Shown here: positions 34,561 to 43,649 of the stretch, in pieces | Layout: every line of letters begins with the position of its first letter | How positions within the stretch are numbered: the stretch's first letter is position 1 | NCBI RefSeq assembly: GCF_000745835.1 | Contig: NZ_JQKB01000025.1 | Location: 1 to 64,000 of the forward strand | Source: Belnapia moabensis DSM 16746 | GTDB lineage: Bacteria; Pseudomonadota; Alphaproteobacteria; Acetobacterales; Acetobacteraceae | Reading direction: 5' to 3' | DNA: 64,000 nt | The notes under the pieces: model-generated | Told to the model about the DNA's origin: nothing | Database searches by the model: none | What the model saw: only the letters and a program-made list of their open reading frames with translations | Position numbers and translations under genes: made by a program

Positions 34561-36168
34561 TCAGGCGGCGCGCTTGATCGCGTCCGCCGCCTTCTCGGCC
34601 GTCATCAGCACGGCCGGGTGGATGTTGGAGGAGGGAACCAGCGGGAAGACGGAGGCATCGACGACGCGGAGGCCCTGGACGCCACGGACGCGAAGCTCAG
34701 TATCGACGACGCTGCGCTCGTCGGCGCCCATGCGGTTGGTGCCGCAGGGGTGGTACACGGTCGTCCCCGCTGCGCGGATGTAGTCGAGCATCGCCTCGTC
34801 GCCACCGGTCTCGGGGCCGGGCGCCTCCTCCTCCTCGATCAGGCCGGCGAAGGGCTGGGTGGAGGAGATGCGGCGGGCGAGCTTCGCCGCTTCCAGCATG
34901 ACATGCACGTCGGAGGGTGCGGTGAGGTAGCGCGCTTCGATGCGCGGCTTGTCCTCGACGCGGGGCGAGCGGAGCGCCAGCTCCCCGCGGCTGTCCGGGC
35001 GGCACTGGCAGAAGTTGAAGGTGAAGCCGGGGTGCTTCGCCAGCGCCGCCGCCGAGGCGGCCTGGTTGCTGAGGCTGTAATTGACGAACTGGTACTGCAC
35101 TTCGGCCTCCTCCGAGCCGGGAAGGACGCGGGCGAAGAGGCTCGCCTCCGAGGCGCCGATCGCCATCTGGCCGCGGCGGCGGATCGCCCAGTCGAGGCCG
35201 AGCTGCGCCGTCTTGAGGGGGTTCGCCATGAACTCGTTCAGCGTGCCGCAGGGCTTGGTGCGGAAGGCGAAGCGGATCATGAAGTGGTCCTGGAGGTTCT
35301 TGCCGACCTCCGGCGCGTGGACACGGGTCTCGATGCCGAGCGCCTGCAGGGCGGCGCCGTCGCCGATGCCGGAGAGCATCAGCATCTTCGGGCTTTCGAT
35401 GGCGCCGGCGGAGAGGATGACCTCGCGCTTCGCGCGGTGGATGCGCTCGGCGCCGTCCGGCCCGCGCACGGCGACGCCGACGGCGCGGTTGCCCTCGAGG
35501 ATGATGCGCTGGCCGACCTGCTCGGTATGCACCTTGAGGTTCGGCCGCTTCAGCGCCGGGCGCAGATAGGCGACGGCCGGGCTCCAGCGCCGGCCGCGAT
35601 AGACATTGAGCTGGTTGGGCGCGACGCCCTCGAACCAGGCGCCGTTGTTGTCGGCGTTGCGCGGGAAGCCGAGCGCCTCGCAGGCGGCGACGAAAGCGCG
35701 GCAGCCGGGCGACGGGTCGGGCACCTCGCCGACGCGGACGGGGCCTTCCTTGCCGCGGTATTCGCTGTCGGGGCCGGCGAAGGTCTCAAGCTTGCGGAAA
35801 TAGGGCAGGCAGTCGTCATGCGACCAGCCGCGGGCGCCGGACTGCGCCCAGCGGTCGTAGTCGCGGGGCGAGCCGCGCAGGAAGACGAGGCCGTTGACGC
35901 TGCCCGAGCCGCCGATCACGCGGCCGCGCGGCCAGTAGACGCTGCGGCCCTTCAGCTCCGGCTCGGCCTCGGTCTGGTAGTTCCAGTCGTATTTGCGGGT
36001 GACGTAGAGGCGGGCGAAGCCCATCGGGATGTGAATCCAGGGGTTGCGGTCCCAGGGGCCGGCTTCCAGCAGCACGACCTTCACCGACGGATCCTCCGAG
36101 AGCCGTGCCGCCAGCACGCAGCCGGCCGAGCCGCCGCCCAGGATCACGTAATCCGCTGCTTCATCCAT
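34561..36168 (-). CDS. GMC-family oxidoreductase (choline dehydrogenase-like)
   Basis: FAD-dependent alcohol dehydrogenase of 535 residues. The ADP-binding motif ILGGGSAGCVLAARLSE is at the N-terminus. The GMC signature region GRVIGGSGSVNGLVFLRG follows at about residue 80, then REVILSAGAIESPKMLMLSG. The C-terminal catalytic part has the histidine in TTVYHPCGTNRMG. Residues match choline/alcohol dehydrogenases, but no betaine genes accompany it. The substrate is therefore unknown. Divergent from a Bug-type receptor gene. Confidence 0.93.
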   Translation of the reverse strand: MDEAADYVILGGGSAGCVLAARLSEDPSVKVVLLEAGPWDRNPWIHIPMGFARLYVTRKYDWNYQTEAEPELKGRSVYWPRGRVIGGSGSVNGLVFLRGSPRDYDRWAQSGARGWSHDDCLPYFRKLETFAGPDSEYRGKEGPVRVGEVPDPSPGCRAFVAACEALGFPRNADNNGAWFEGVAPNQLNVYRGRRWSPAVAYLRPALKRPNLKVHTEQVGQRIILEGNRAVGVAVRGPDGAERIHRAKREVILSAGAIESPKMLMLSGIGDGAALQALGIETRVHAPEVGKNLQDHFMIRFAFRTKPCGTLNEFMANPLKTAQLGLDWAIRRRGQMAIGASEASLFARVLPGSEEAEVQYQFVNYSLSNQAASAAALAKHPGFTFNFCQCRPDSRGELALRSPRVEDKPRIEARYLTAPSDVHVMLEAAKLARRISSTQPFAGLIEEEEAPGPETGGDEAMLDYIRAAGTTVYHPCGTNRMGADERSVVDTELRVRGVQGLRVVDASVFPLVPSSNIHPAVLMTAEKAADAIKRAA

Positions 36169-36273
36169 GCCGCATTTCCCCCGTTCTTGCCGCCATCAGG
36201 CCATGCGGCGGCGAGGGCGGCAAGGCGGCACGGCGCTTGCGAGGTGTTCCGGCATCAGACCGGGAGACCATCC

Positions 36274-37242
36274 ATGCAACGCCGCCCCCTGCTGCTGGCC
36301 GCCGCCGGCCTCGCCCTGCCCCGTCTCTCCAGGGCCGAAGCGACCTGGCCGAGCCGGCCCGTCACCATCCTGGTGCCCTATGTTGCCGGCGGACCTTCCG
36401 ATACCCTGGCCCGTGCCACCGCCGCGGCCATGCAGGGAGCGATCGGCCAGCCCGTTGTCGTCGAGAACCGGCCGGGGGCCAATGGCGCGGTCGCCGCGGG
36501 GCTCACGGCGCGGGCGGCGCCGGATGGGCATACGCTCTTCGTCGCGGCGAGCGGCATCCTCACCATCAACCCGCATCTGATGCCGAACCTGCCCTATGAC
36601 CCGGTGCGGGATTTCGCGCCGCTGACGGTCGCCATCAGCGCGCCGAACCTGCTGGTCGCCAACCCGCGCTTCCCGCCGCGCGACGTGGCGGGGCTGGTCG
36701 CCTGGCTGAAGGCCAACCCGAACAAGGCGAGCTACGGGACGAGCGGCATCGGCTCCTCCGAGCACTTGACGATGGAGCTTTTCGCCCAACGGACGGGCAC
36801 GCGGCTCACCCATGTGCCCTATGGCGGCGGCGCGGCGGCGGTGACGGACCTGATCGCCGGGACGACGGAGCTTTCCTTCCTCAAAATCTCGACCGTGGCG
36901 CCGCATGTGCAGTCCGGCGCGCTCCGGGCGCTGGCGGTCGGCAGCCTGGCGCGGCACCCGCTCTTCCCCGAGGTGCCGACGTTGGACGAGAGCGGCGTCC
37001 CCGGCTTCGAGGGCGGCAGCTGGCACAGCTTCGTCGCGCCGCGCGCCACGCCGGAGCCGGTGCTGGAGGCGGTATATGCCGCCCTCGTCGCCGCCCTCCG
37101 TCAGAAGGAGACGGAGGCGCGGCTGACCCGCATCGGCTTCAGCGTCGTCGCCGGCAGCCGGGCGGAGTTCGCCGCGCGGGTCGAGCGGGAGCTCGGCGAG
37201 TGGCGGGAGGTGATCCGCAAGGCGGGGATCGCCGCGGGGTAG
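36274..37242 (+). CDS. Bug/TctC-family periplasmic substrate-binding protein (orphan 2)
   Basis: Receptor of the tripartite tricarboxylate transporter type, 322 residues. It has a signal peptide (MQRRPLLLAAAGLALPRLSRAE), WPSRPVTILVPYVAGGPSDT, the pocket motif PDGHTLF and VPYGGGAAAVTDLIAG. No membrane subunits are next to it. It is divergent from the GMC oxidoreductase, so the ligand could be that enzyme's substrate. This is a plausible but unproven link. Confidence 0.9.
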   Translation: MQRRPLLLAAAGLALPRLSRAEATWPSRPVTILVPYVAGGPSDTLARATAAAMQGAIGQPVVVENRPGANGAVAAGLTARAAPDGHTLFVAASGILTINPHLMPNLPYDPVRDFAPLTVAISAPNLLVANPRFPPRDVAGLVAWLKANPNKASYGTSGIGSSEHLTMELFAQRTGTRLTHVPYGGGAAAVTDLIAGTTELSFLKISTVAPHVQSGALRALAVGSLARHPLFPEVPTLDESGVPGFEGGSWHSFVAPRATPEPVLEAVYAALVAALRQKETEARLTRIGFSVVAGSRAEFAARVERELGEWREVIRKAGIAAG

Positions 37243-37285
37243 GCGATCCGCAATTCCGCCACGCTGGCGCAATAGCCTGGATGGA

Positions 37286-39010
37286 ATGGTCCTGCGCCGT
37301 CTCGCCTTCGCCCTGCTCTGCCTGGCCCTGACCGGGGCGCAGCTCTGGCTCGCCGCCCGGGTGATGGCGCCGGGGGGCTGGACGATGTGGGAAGGGCTCG
37401 CCCTGCTCTGCTTCGCCGGGACGGCGCCATGGACGGCGCTCTGTGCCGGCAATGCGCTGGTCGGGCTGCTGATCCTGCTGCGGGCGCCGCATCCGCCGGC
37501 CGCCGTGCTGCCGGCGCTCAGGCGCATCCGGCCGGGCGGGGGGCGGATGCGCACCGCCATCGCCGTCTGCATCCGCAACGAGGCGATGGAGCAGGTGCTG
37601 CCGCCGCTCGCCCGGCTGCTGGACGGGCTGGCGGAGGCGGGGGCGGCGGAGCGCTTCACCCTCTGGTTCCTCTCCGACACGCAAGAGCCGGCGCTGGCCG
37701 CGGCGGAGGCGGCGGCGATCGAGGCCTTCCGCAGCCGCTATCCGGGCGTGCGGTACCGGCGGCGGGAAGGCAATGCCGGGTTCAAGGCCGGCAATGTCAT
37801 GGATTTCCTCGACAACCATGCGCAGGGGGCCGAGCTGATGCTCTGCCTCGATGCCGATAGCGAGATGTCGGCCGCGGCCGTGCTGAGCCTTGTCGCCTGC
37901 ATGGAGGCGGACCCGCAGATCGCCATCCTCCAGCAACTCATCGTCGGGCGGCCGGCGGCGGCGGCCTTCCCGCGCCTGTTCCAGTTCGGCATGCGGGCGG
38001 GGATGCGGGCCTGGGCGACGGGGCAGGCCTGGTGGCAGGGGCCGGAGGGCCCCTATTGGGGACACAATGCCATCATCCGCATCGAGCCCTTCCGCCGTCA
38101 TTGCCGGCTGGAGGCGCTGCCGGATGGCAGCCCCATCCTCAGCCATGACCAGGTCGAGGCGGTGAGGCTGCATGCGGCCGGCTGGAAGGTCTGTTGCCTG
38201 CCGGATGAGGCGGGGAGCCTGGAGGGCAATCCGCCGGCGCTGCCGGAATTCATGGCGCGCGACCTACGCTGGGCGGCGGGGAACATGCAGTACTTCGCCC
38301 TGCTCCGCCTGCCGGGGATGACCTGGATGGGGCGGTGGCAGTTGCTGCAGGCGATCCTGCTCTTCCTCGGGGCGCCGCTCTGGACCGGCGTGCTGGTCTT
38401 CGCCGCGCTCAACGCCGCGACCGGCGGGGCGGCGGAGACGCCGGGTGGCTGGCTGCTGGCGCTGATGGCTGTGACCTGGGCGATGCTGCATGCGCCGAAG
38501 CTCTGCGGCTATGCCGAGGTGCTGGCGAAGCCCGGCCTCGCCGCGGGGTATGGTGGAAGGCCAGCTTTCCTGCGCGGCGCGGCGGCGGAGCTTGCCTTCA
38601 CCACGCTGCTCGACCCAGTGAGCATCTTCAACAAGGCGATGTTCCTGGCGTGGCTGCCTTTCGGCGCGCGGCAGGGCTGGGCGCCGCAGAACCGGGCGGC
38701 GCGCGGTATCGGCTGGGTGGATGCGGCGCGGCTGCTCTGGCCGCATACGCTGTTCGGCACGCTCGTCTTCGGGCTGCTGCTGGTGGCGGTGCCCGGTGCG
38801 GTGGGATGGGCGCTGCCCTGGGCGGGCGGGCTGCTGCTGGCCATCCCCTTCTGCGTGGCGACGGCGGCACCCGGCTTCTCCGAGCGTCTCCGCCGCCGCG
38901 GACTGGCGGCGACGCCCGAGGAACTGGTGATGACGGGACGGCTCGATCTGAAATCCTTTCCGACATCGCCCGCGCCGGCCTCCTCGGCTGAGCCGCTCGC
39001 GCCAAGCTGA
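37286..39010 (+). CDS. Glucan biosynthesis glucosyltransferase H-like (OpgH/MdoH), short form
   Basis: Inner-membrane processive glucosyltransferase for periplasmic glucans. The GT2 core is readable as AVCIRNE, the D-containing LSDTQEP, the DxD in LMLCLDADSEMS and the terminal motif RDLRWAAGNMQYF, comparable to QRSRW of MdoH. About six membrane segments flank it. With 574 residues it is much shorter than E. coli MdoH (847), mainly in the N-terminal region. No OpgG partner is adjacent. The tail carries RLDLKSFPT, a motif also found at 6505-6546. It is preceded by only 43 bp after the Bug gene. Confidence 0.83.
   Translation: MVLRRLAFALLCLALTGAQLWLAARVMAPGGWTMWEGLALLCFAGTAPWTALCAGNALVGLLILLRAPHPPAAVLPALRRIRPGGGRMRTAIAVCIRNEAMEQVLPPLARLLDGLAEAGAAERFTLWFLSDTQEPALAAAEAAAIEAFRSRYPGVRYRRREGNAGFKAGNVMDFLDNHAQGAELMLCLDADSEMSAAAVLSLVACMEADPQIAILQQLIVGRPAAAAFPRLFQFGMRAGMRAWATGQAWWQGPEGPYWGHNAIIRIEPFRRHCRLEALPDGSPILSHDQVEAVRLHAAGWKVCCLPDEAGSLEGNPPALPEFMARDLRWAAGNMQYFALLRLPGMTWMGRWQLLQAILLFLGAPLWTGVLVFAALNAATGGAAETPGGWLLALMAVTWAMLHAPKLCGYAEVLAKPGLAAGYGGRPAFLRGAAAELAFTTLLDPVSIFNKAMFLAWLPFGARQGWAPQNRAARGIGWVDAARLLWPHTLFGTLVFGLLLVAVPGAVGWALPWAGGLLLAIPFCVATAAPGFSERLRRRGLAATPEELVMTGRLDLKSFPTSPAPASSAEPLAPS
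38938..38964 (+). repeat. RLDLKSFPT motif, copy B
   Basis: The nine codons encoding RLDLKSFPT near the C-terminus of the OpgH-like protein. Compared with copy A at 6505-6546, six of nine codons differ and all differences are synonymous. Confidence 0.4.
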
Positions 39011-39057
39011 TCCGGGTCGGCGCGGAGCCGGAACTGGCCGGATGCGTTACGTCCGGC

Positions 39058-40341
39058 ATGGAGCATATGCGTACCGGACGGCGCGACCTTGGGCTGCTAG
39101 CGGCGGCGGGGCTTTCAGGCTGCGCGGCGATCCCGGTGCTGCCCGATGGGCCCTCGGACCCCATGGAACGTCAGTTGCTGCTCGCCGAGGCGCTGGATGG
39201 CGCCCCGCTGCTCGGCGGCAACCGGGTGGAGGTGCTGGATGGCGGCGTCGCCATGTTCCAGGCCACCTTCCGGGCCATCGCGGCGGCACGGGACCATGTG
39301 AACATCGAATTCTACATCTTCCAGGATGTCCGCATCCCCGGCGTCGAGGGGCCTTCGCTCTTCGAGCTGCTGCAGGTGAAGATGGCCCAGGGCGTCGCCG
39401 TCACCATCATCCATGACGGCTATGGCTCGCTCGGGACGGACCTGTCGCCGCTGCGGGCGGCGGGGGCGCGGACGCTGGAATTCCATCCGCTCGACCCGAC
39501 AGCCGCGAAGCGCGGGTGGAGGCCGAATGACCGGGACCACCGCAAGATGCTGGTGGTGGATGGCCGCATCGGCATCATGGGTGGCGTCAACCTCGACCGT
39601 GTCTACCAGAACCCCTGCGGCACCGGCACCATGCCGGCCGACACGGAGGCTGCCTGCTGGCACGACACCTCAATCCGCATCGAGGGTCCGGCCGTCGGCG
39701 CCATGCAGCGCCTGTTCTTCGAGACCTGGGATAAGCAGCATGGGGAGAGGCTGGCGCCCCGCCCCTGGTTCCCGCGCCTCGCCGAGGTCGGGCCGGCGCG
39801 CATCCGCATCCTCGGCAGCGAGCCGGGCGAGCGGAAGCCGCGCTACTACATCGCCCTGGTGACGGCGCTGGAGGCGGCGCGCGAGCGGATCTGGCTCTGC
39901 ACCGGCTATTTCGTGCCGACCTGGCAGCAGCGCCGCGTGCTGCGCGCCGCCGCCCGTCGCGGCGTCGATGTGCGGCTGCTGCTGCCGAGCGTCAGCGACA
40001 GCCAGGAGGCGCTGAACGCCCAGCATGCCGCCTATGACGACATGCTGGAGGCCGGGGTGAAGATTTACGAGGTCACTGACGGCGTGCTGCACGGCAAGCT
40101 GACGGTGGTGGACGGTGTGTGGTCGGCGGTCGGCTCCTCCAACTTCGACCGGCGCAGCGTCGCCTGGAACAACGAGGTAGATGCGATCATCCTCGGCCGC
40201 GACACCGCCACGACGTTGGAGCGCCTGCTCGCGCGCGAGTTCGGCCGCGCCCGTCCCGTCAGCCTGAAGGAGTGGGAGCGGCGCGGCATCGGGGCGCGCA
40301 TTCGCGAGCAGTCCTCGCGGCTGTTCATCGACCTGCTATGA
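39058..40341 (+). CDS. Phospholipase D family protein, cardiolipin synthase-like, lipidated
   Basis: Two-HKD-motif enzyme of 427 residues likely acting on phospholipids, probably as a cardiolipin synthase or phosphodiesterase. The motifs are HRKMLVVDGRIGIMGGVN (first) and HGKLTVVDGVWSAVGSSN (second), both complete. The start has a twin Arg and a lipobox LSGC, so the enzyme may be anchored on the periplasmic side, unusual for Cls. ATG 39058 precedes another in-frame ATG at 39067. It is convergent with the third orphan Bug gene, overlapping by 6 bp. Confidence 0.87.
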   Translation: MEHMRTGRRDLGLLAAAGLSGCAAIPVLPDGPSDPMERQLLLAEALDGAPLLGGNRVEVLDGGVAMFQATFRAIAAARDHVNIEFYIFQDVRIPGVEGPSLFELLQVKMAQGVAVTIIHDGYGSLGTDLSPLRAAGARTLEFHPLDPTAAKRGWRPNDRDHRKMLVVDGRIGIMGGVNLDRVYQNPCGTGTMPADTEAACWHDTSIRIEGPAVGAMQRLFFETWDKQHGERLAPRPWFPRLAEVGPARIRILGSEPGERKPRYYIALVTALEAARERIWLCTGYFVPTWQQRRVLRAAARRGVDVRLLLPSVSDSQEALNAQHAAYDDMLEAGVKIYEVTDGVLHGKLTVVDGVWSAVGSSNFDRRSVAWNNEVDAIILGRDTATTLERLLAREFGRARPVSLKEWERRGIGARIREQSSRLFIDLL

Positions 40342-41304
40342 GGCGCGGGCGAGGCCGAGTTCGCGCAGCAGCACGCCGGAGGTTTCGGCAAACTGCACAG
40401 CGAAGCGGGTGAAGGCCTCGGGTCCGTCCCAGACGGGGACGATGCCGCGGCCCTGCATCATCTCCCGCACCTCCGGCCGGGCATGGGCGCGTTCGGCGGC
40501 CGCCAGCAGCGCGGTGCGCACCGGCGCCGGGATGCCGCGCGGCGCGACCAAAGCGAACCAGTTGGCATAGGCCCAGTCGAGGCCGCTTTCCTTCAGCGTC
40601 GGCACGTCGGGCAGGATGGTCATGCGCTGCTCGCCCATCACCGCGAGAATGCGAACGCGCCCGGCCGAGGCCAGGGATTGCGCCTCGACCGGGGAGCCGG
40701 TGAAGACGCCGATGCCGCCCGCGACGAGGTCCTGCAGGGCGGGGGCGCCGCCGGTGCTCGGGATCCAGCGGATGCGGTCCGCTTCCAGACCGAGCTTGCG
40801 CGCCATTCCGGCTGCCGCCAGGTGCCAGGAGCCGCCGGCGCCGACGCCGGAACCGGTGATGCTGCCCTTCCGCCCGTCTTTCAATGCCGCGGCAAAGGTC
40901 TTGAAGTCGTGCCACGGCGCTTCCGTCCGCACCGTCACGCCGGCCGGGATGGTGGCGAGCCGCGAGAGCAGATCGAGATTCTCCGGTCCGAATTCGGCGA
41001 GGCCGAGGGCACGGAAATTGGCGAATTCGGATGTGCCGGTGCCGACCGTGTAGCCATCCGGCGCGGCGTTTGCGATGGCGGCATGGCCGGTGACGCCGTT
41101 GCCGCCGGTGCGGTTGACGACGTTGACGGGCTGGTTCAGCTCCCGCTCCAGGCCCTGGACGAAAATGCGGGTGACGGTGTCCGCCCCGCCGCCCGCGGCC
41201 CAGGGCACGATGACGGTGACCGGCCGGGCCGGCCAGGCCTGGGCCCGCGCGAGGCCGGGCGCGGCGAGCAGTGGCAGTGCCGCCAGGTGGCGTCTCGTCG
41301 GCAT
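40336..41304 (-). CDS. Bug/TctC-family periplasmic substrate-binding protein (orphan 3)
   Basis: Receptor of 322 residues with a signal peptide (MPTRRHLAALPLLAAPGLARAQ), WPARPVTVIVPWAAGGGADT and the PDGYTVGTG pocket loop. ATG 41304 lies seven bases after GGAGGAG; a nearby ATG at 41310 would overlap the ribosome site. It is the third gene of a run with the enolase-superfamily and isomerase-like enzymes, so it probably captures their substrate, perhaps a sugar acid. No TctAB is adjacent; it may borrow the operon at 47.3 kb. Confidence 0.9.
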   Translation of the reverse strand: MPTRRHLAALPLLAAPGLARAQAWPARPVTVIVPWAAGGGADTVTRIFVQGLERELNQPVNVVNRTGGNGVTGHAAIANAAPDGYTVGTGTSEFANFRALGLAEFGPENLDLLSRLATIPAGVTVRTEAPWHDFKTFAAALKDGRKGSITGSGVGAGGSWHLAAAGMARKLGLEADRIRWIPSTGGAPALQDLVAGGIGVFTGSPVEAQSLASAGRVRILAVMGEQRMTILPDVPTLKESGLDWAYANWFALVAPRGIPAPVRTALLAAAERAHARPEVREMMQGRGIVPVWDGPEAFTRFAVQFAETSGVLLRELGLARAS

Positions 41305-41318
41305 GGTCATCTCCTCCG

Positions 41319-42722
41319 TCAGTCGGGCCATGCGGCCTTTGGCATGGGCTGCATGGCGGCGTAATCCGGCTCCACCGTCGCGCCGAGGCCCGGCACGTCG
41401 AGCGAGCCGAGGTCCAGCGCGCCTTCGCGGATGGCGAGGCGGGGGCCGCGCGGGGTATCGGCGTAGAGGTCCGGGTGCGCCTCCATGAAGCGCACGGCCT
41501 CGGCCTTCGGGCGGCCGTTGAAGCCGTCGACGAAGTGGTGGCCGTTGCGCTCCACATGCGTGAGGCCGAGCAGCGCCACCAGCGCGAGGTCCTGCTGCAC
41601 GCAGACCCCGGCGAGCGTCGTCAGGTCCTCGCCGGTCATGAAGTATCCGTCTCCCCATTGGCGGCAGCGGGCGAGGTTGACGAGCGAGCGCCAGATGCCC
41701 TTGCAGGCCTTCGACGAGACGCCGGCATAGCCGAGGCCGCGTGCCTGGACGAAGGCGCCGAGCGCGCCGTCGCTCTCGTCGATGATAACGGGGCGCGGGG
41801 CCTCCATCCGCGTCTCCAGCGCGCGGGCGCGTTTCACCGGCTGCTCGATATAGGCGACGGCGGCGCAGAGGCGGTTCAGGCGGGGCTCGGCTACCATCGC
41901 CTGCCAGAGCGCGGCGACGCCCTCGGCATCGGCATACTGCTCGTTGCCGTCGAGCGAGACGTGGTAGCCGGGCCGCCGGTCGAGCACAGCGGCGATGCGG
42001 CAGAGGCGGTCGACATCGGCCGCGATGTCGCCGGCGACCTTCAGCTTCCACCAGGCATGGCGGTAGGTGGCGGCGACTTCCTCCAGCGTCTCCGGCAGGC
42101 CGTCATCGACGCGCGTGGACTGGTCGGCGGCGGTGATGGGATCGACCAGGCCGACCGTGTGCCGGGCCTGGATGCGGCGTGCGGGTGTGAGGCCCGACAG
42201 CATCGCGGCGAAATCGAAGCCGCCGAGGTCGGGTGCCACGGCATGCGGGGCCATGCCGCCGATATTCGTGCGCATGCCGGCGAAGAAGGAGGTGCCGTGC
42301 AGCTTCAGCAGCGCATCCAGGGCGGCGCGGTCGACGAGCGAGCGGCCGTAGCTGGCGACCAGGGGGTTCAGCGCCTCGCGGCCGCAGGCATCGACATGAG
42401 CCGCATAAGTGTTGGCGAAATGGCCGAAGGCGGTGGCCTCGCCGACGGCCAGCGAGGCCTCGCCGGCGAGTTCGAGGGAGCGGCGGAGCTGGTGCTCGTT
42501 CTGCGCGTCGCTGAGCGCGGGGTCCTTGTCGAACCACTTGGCGGCGAGGGATTCGGCGGCGACGCCCCAACCCTCGCGGCCGGACTCGTCGCGGATGCGG
42601 GCGCGGACCACCGTCTGCCGGCCTTCGGTGACGGTGATGACGCCGAAGCGGAAGGGCAGGCGGAGGCGGAAGGGCCATTCCCGCCGCTCGACCTCGATGA
42701 TGCGGAAGCGGGGGGCGGTCAT
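41319..42722 (-). CDS. Enolase superfamily (mandelate racemase/muconate lactonizing) enzyme
   Basis: Predicted dehydratase, racemase or cycloisomerase of a carboxylate, 467 residues, larger than the usual 370-400. The barrel has the KxK base motif (WKLKVAG), then DGNEQY, EQP and DESD, which hold the metal and acid/base residues. The N-terminal capping domain carries an insertion of about 60 residues. ATG 42722 overlaps the upstream isomerase gene stop (ATGA). It lies with a TIM-barrel isomerase and a Bug receptor, which suggests catabolism of a sugar acid or cyclic acid. Confidence 0.82.
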   Translation of the reverse strand: MTAPRFRIIEVERREWPFRLRLPFRFGVITVTEGRQTVVRARIRDESGREGWGVAAESLAAKWFDKDPALSDAQNEHQLRRSLELAGEASLAVGEATAFGHFANTYAAHVDACGREALNPLVASYGRSLVDRAALDALLKLHGTSFFAGMRTNIGGMAPHAVAPDLGGFDFAAMLSGLTPARRIQARHTVGLVDPITAADQSTRVDDGLPETLEEVAATYRHAWWKLKVAGDIAADVDRLCRIAAVLDRRPGYHVSLDGNEQYADAEGVAALWQAMVAEPRLNRLCAAVAYIEQPVKRARALETRMEAPRPVIIDESDGALGAFVQARGLGYAGVSSKACKGIWRSLVNLARCRQWGDGYFMTGEDLTTLAGVCVQQDLALVALLGLTHVERNGHHFVDGFNGRPKAEAVRFMEAHPDLYADTPRGPRLAIREGALDLGSLDVPGLGATVEPDYAAMQPMPKAAWPD

Positions 42723-43540
42723 GCCAATCCTTCCAGCACGCCCTGGAGATAGCCGGCGGCGAAGGCGGCGGCGCCGGGCCCGTCCGGCACGTAATCGAAG
42801 GGCTCGACGCCGCACCAGCCGGCATAGCCTTGCCGGCGGAGCACGGCGAGGATCGGGGCGAAGCTGTCCCTCCCCTGCCCCGGCGCGCGGCGGTTGCGGT
42901 CGTTCAGGTGGATATGGGCGAGGAGGCCGGTCGGCAGCCAGCGCTCCAGCAGGGCATCGGCGGGCTCGGCCTCGCCATTCCCGGGGGCCGAGACGTCGAG
43001 CATGGTGCGCAGCGCCGGGCTGCCGATGCGCTCGACGATGGCGGCGGCCTCGGCGACGGTCACTGCCCAATTGGCCTCGCGCGCGGCCAAGGGTTCCAGG
43101 CAGTAGGTGAGGTTCGAGGCGGCGGCCCAAGCGGCGATGCGGGCCATGGCGTCCTCGGCCCGGGCCGCGTCGCCCTCGGCCTCGACCCGGCGCTGGGCCG
43201 GGGAACCGTGGACGAGATAGGCGCAGCCGAGATCGGCGGCGAGGGCGATCAGCCGCTCGATGACGTCGAGGGTGCGGGCGCGGGTCGCCGGGTCGGCGGT
43301 GGTGATGGACAGGCCCGCCGGCGCCACCAGCAGCCAGTGGAGGCCACTGAGGGCGATGCCGGCCTCGGCCGCGGCGCGGCGCAGCTCCGTGCGGCGCGGG
43401 GCGGGCAGGAGGTGCGGTGCCTCGGCATCAAGGGTGAAGGGAGCCACTTCCAGACCGGCATAGCCGAGCGCCGCCGCCCGCGCGCATTGCGCGGCGAAAG
43501 GCAGCTCGCGCAGCACCTCGTTGCACAGGGCCAATCGCAT
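42719..43540 (-). CDS. Sugar phosphate isomerase/epimerase-like TIM-barrel protein
   Basis: Xylose-isomerase-like TIM-barrel protein (AP endonuclease 2 family), 273 residues. Metal-ligand-like acidic residues occur in YCLEPLA, MLDVSAPG and HIHLNDRN, and CGVEPFDY supplies the last glutamate, as expected. ATG 43540 follows GGGGAG at nine bases; a second ATG at 43549 abuts the ribosome site. It is the first gene of the operon feeding into the enolase-family gene. Ligand and reaction are unknown (isomerase, epimerase or dehydratase). Confidence 0.82.
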   Translation of the reverse strand: MRLALCNEVLRELPFAAQCARAAALGYAGLEVAPFTLDAEAPHLLPAPRRTELRRAAAEAGIALSGLHWLLVAPAGLSITTADPATRARTLDVIERLIALAADLGCAYLVHGSPAQRRVEAEGDAARAEDAMARIAAWAAASNLTYCLEPLAAREANWAVTVAEAAAIVERIGSPALRTMLDVSAPGNGEAEPADALLERWLPTGLLAHIHLNDRNRRAPGQGRDSFAPILAVLRRQGYAGWCGVEPFDYVPDGPGAAAFAAGYLQGVLEGLA

Positions 43541-43649
43541 GCCGGACATCTCCCCGGATGGGATGCTAGCACCCTCTCCCGCTGCCGCCAGCATTGACCG
43601 CGGCCCGCCCGGGGGCGAGGCTTCCCGTCAACACGGAGGGGAACGGGCC

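Noticed and set aside
34618-37242. An 874-residue forward frame antisense to the GMC oxidoreductase
   Set aside because: Only its last third, the Bug receptor from 36274, has coding features. The rest mirrors the GMC gene.
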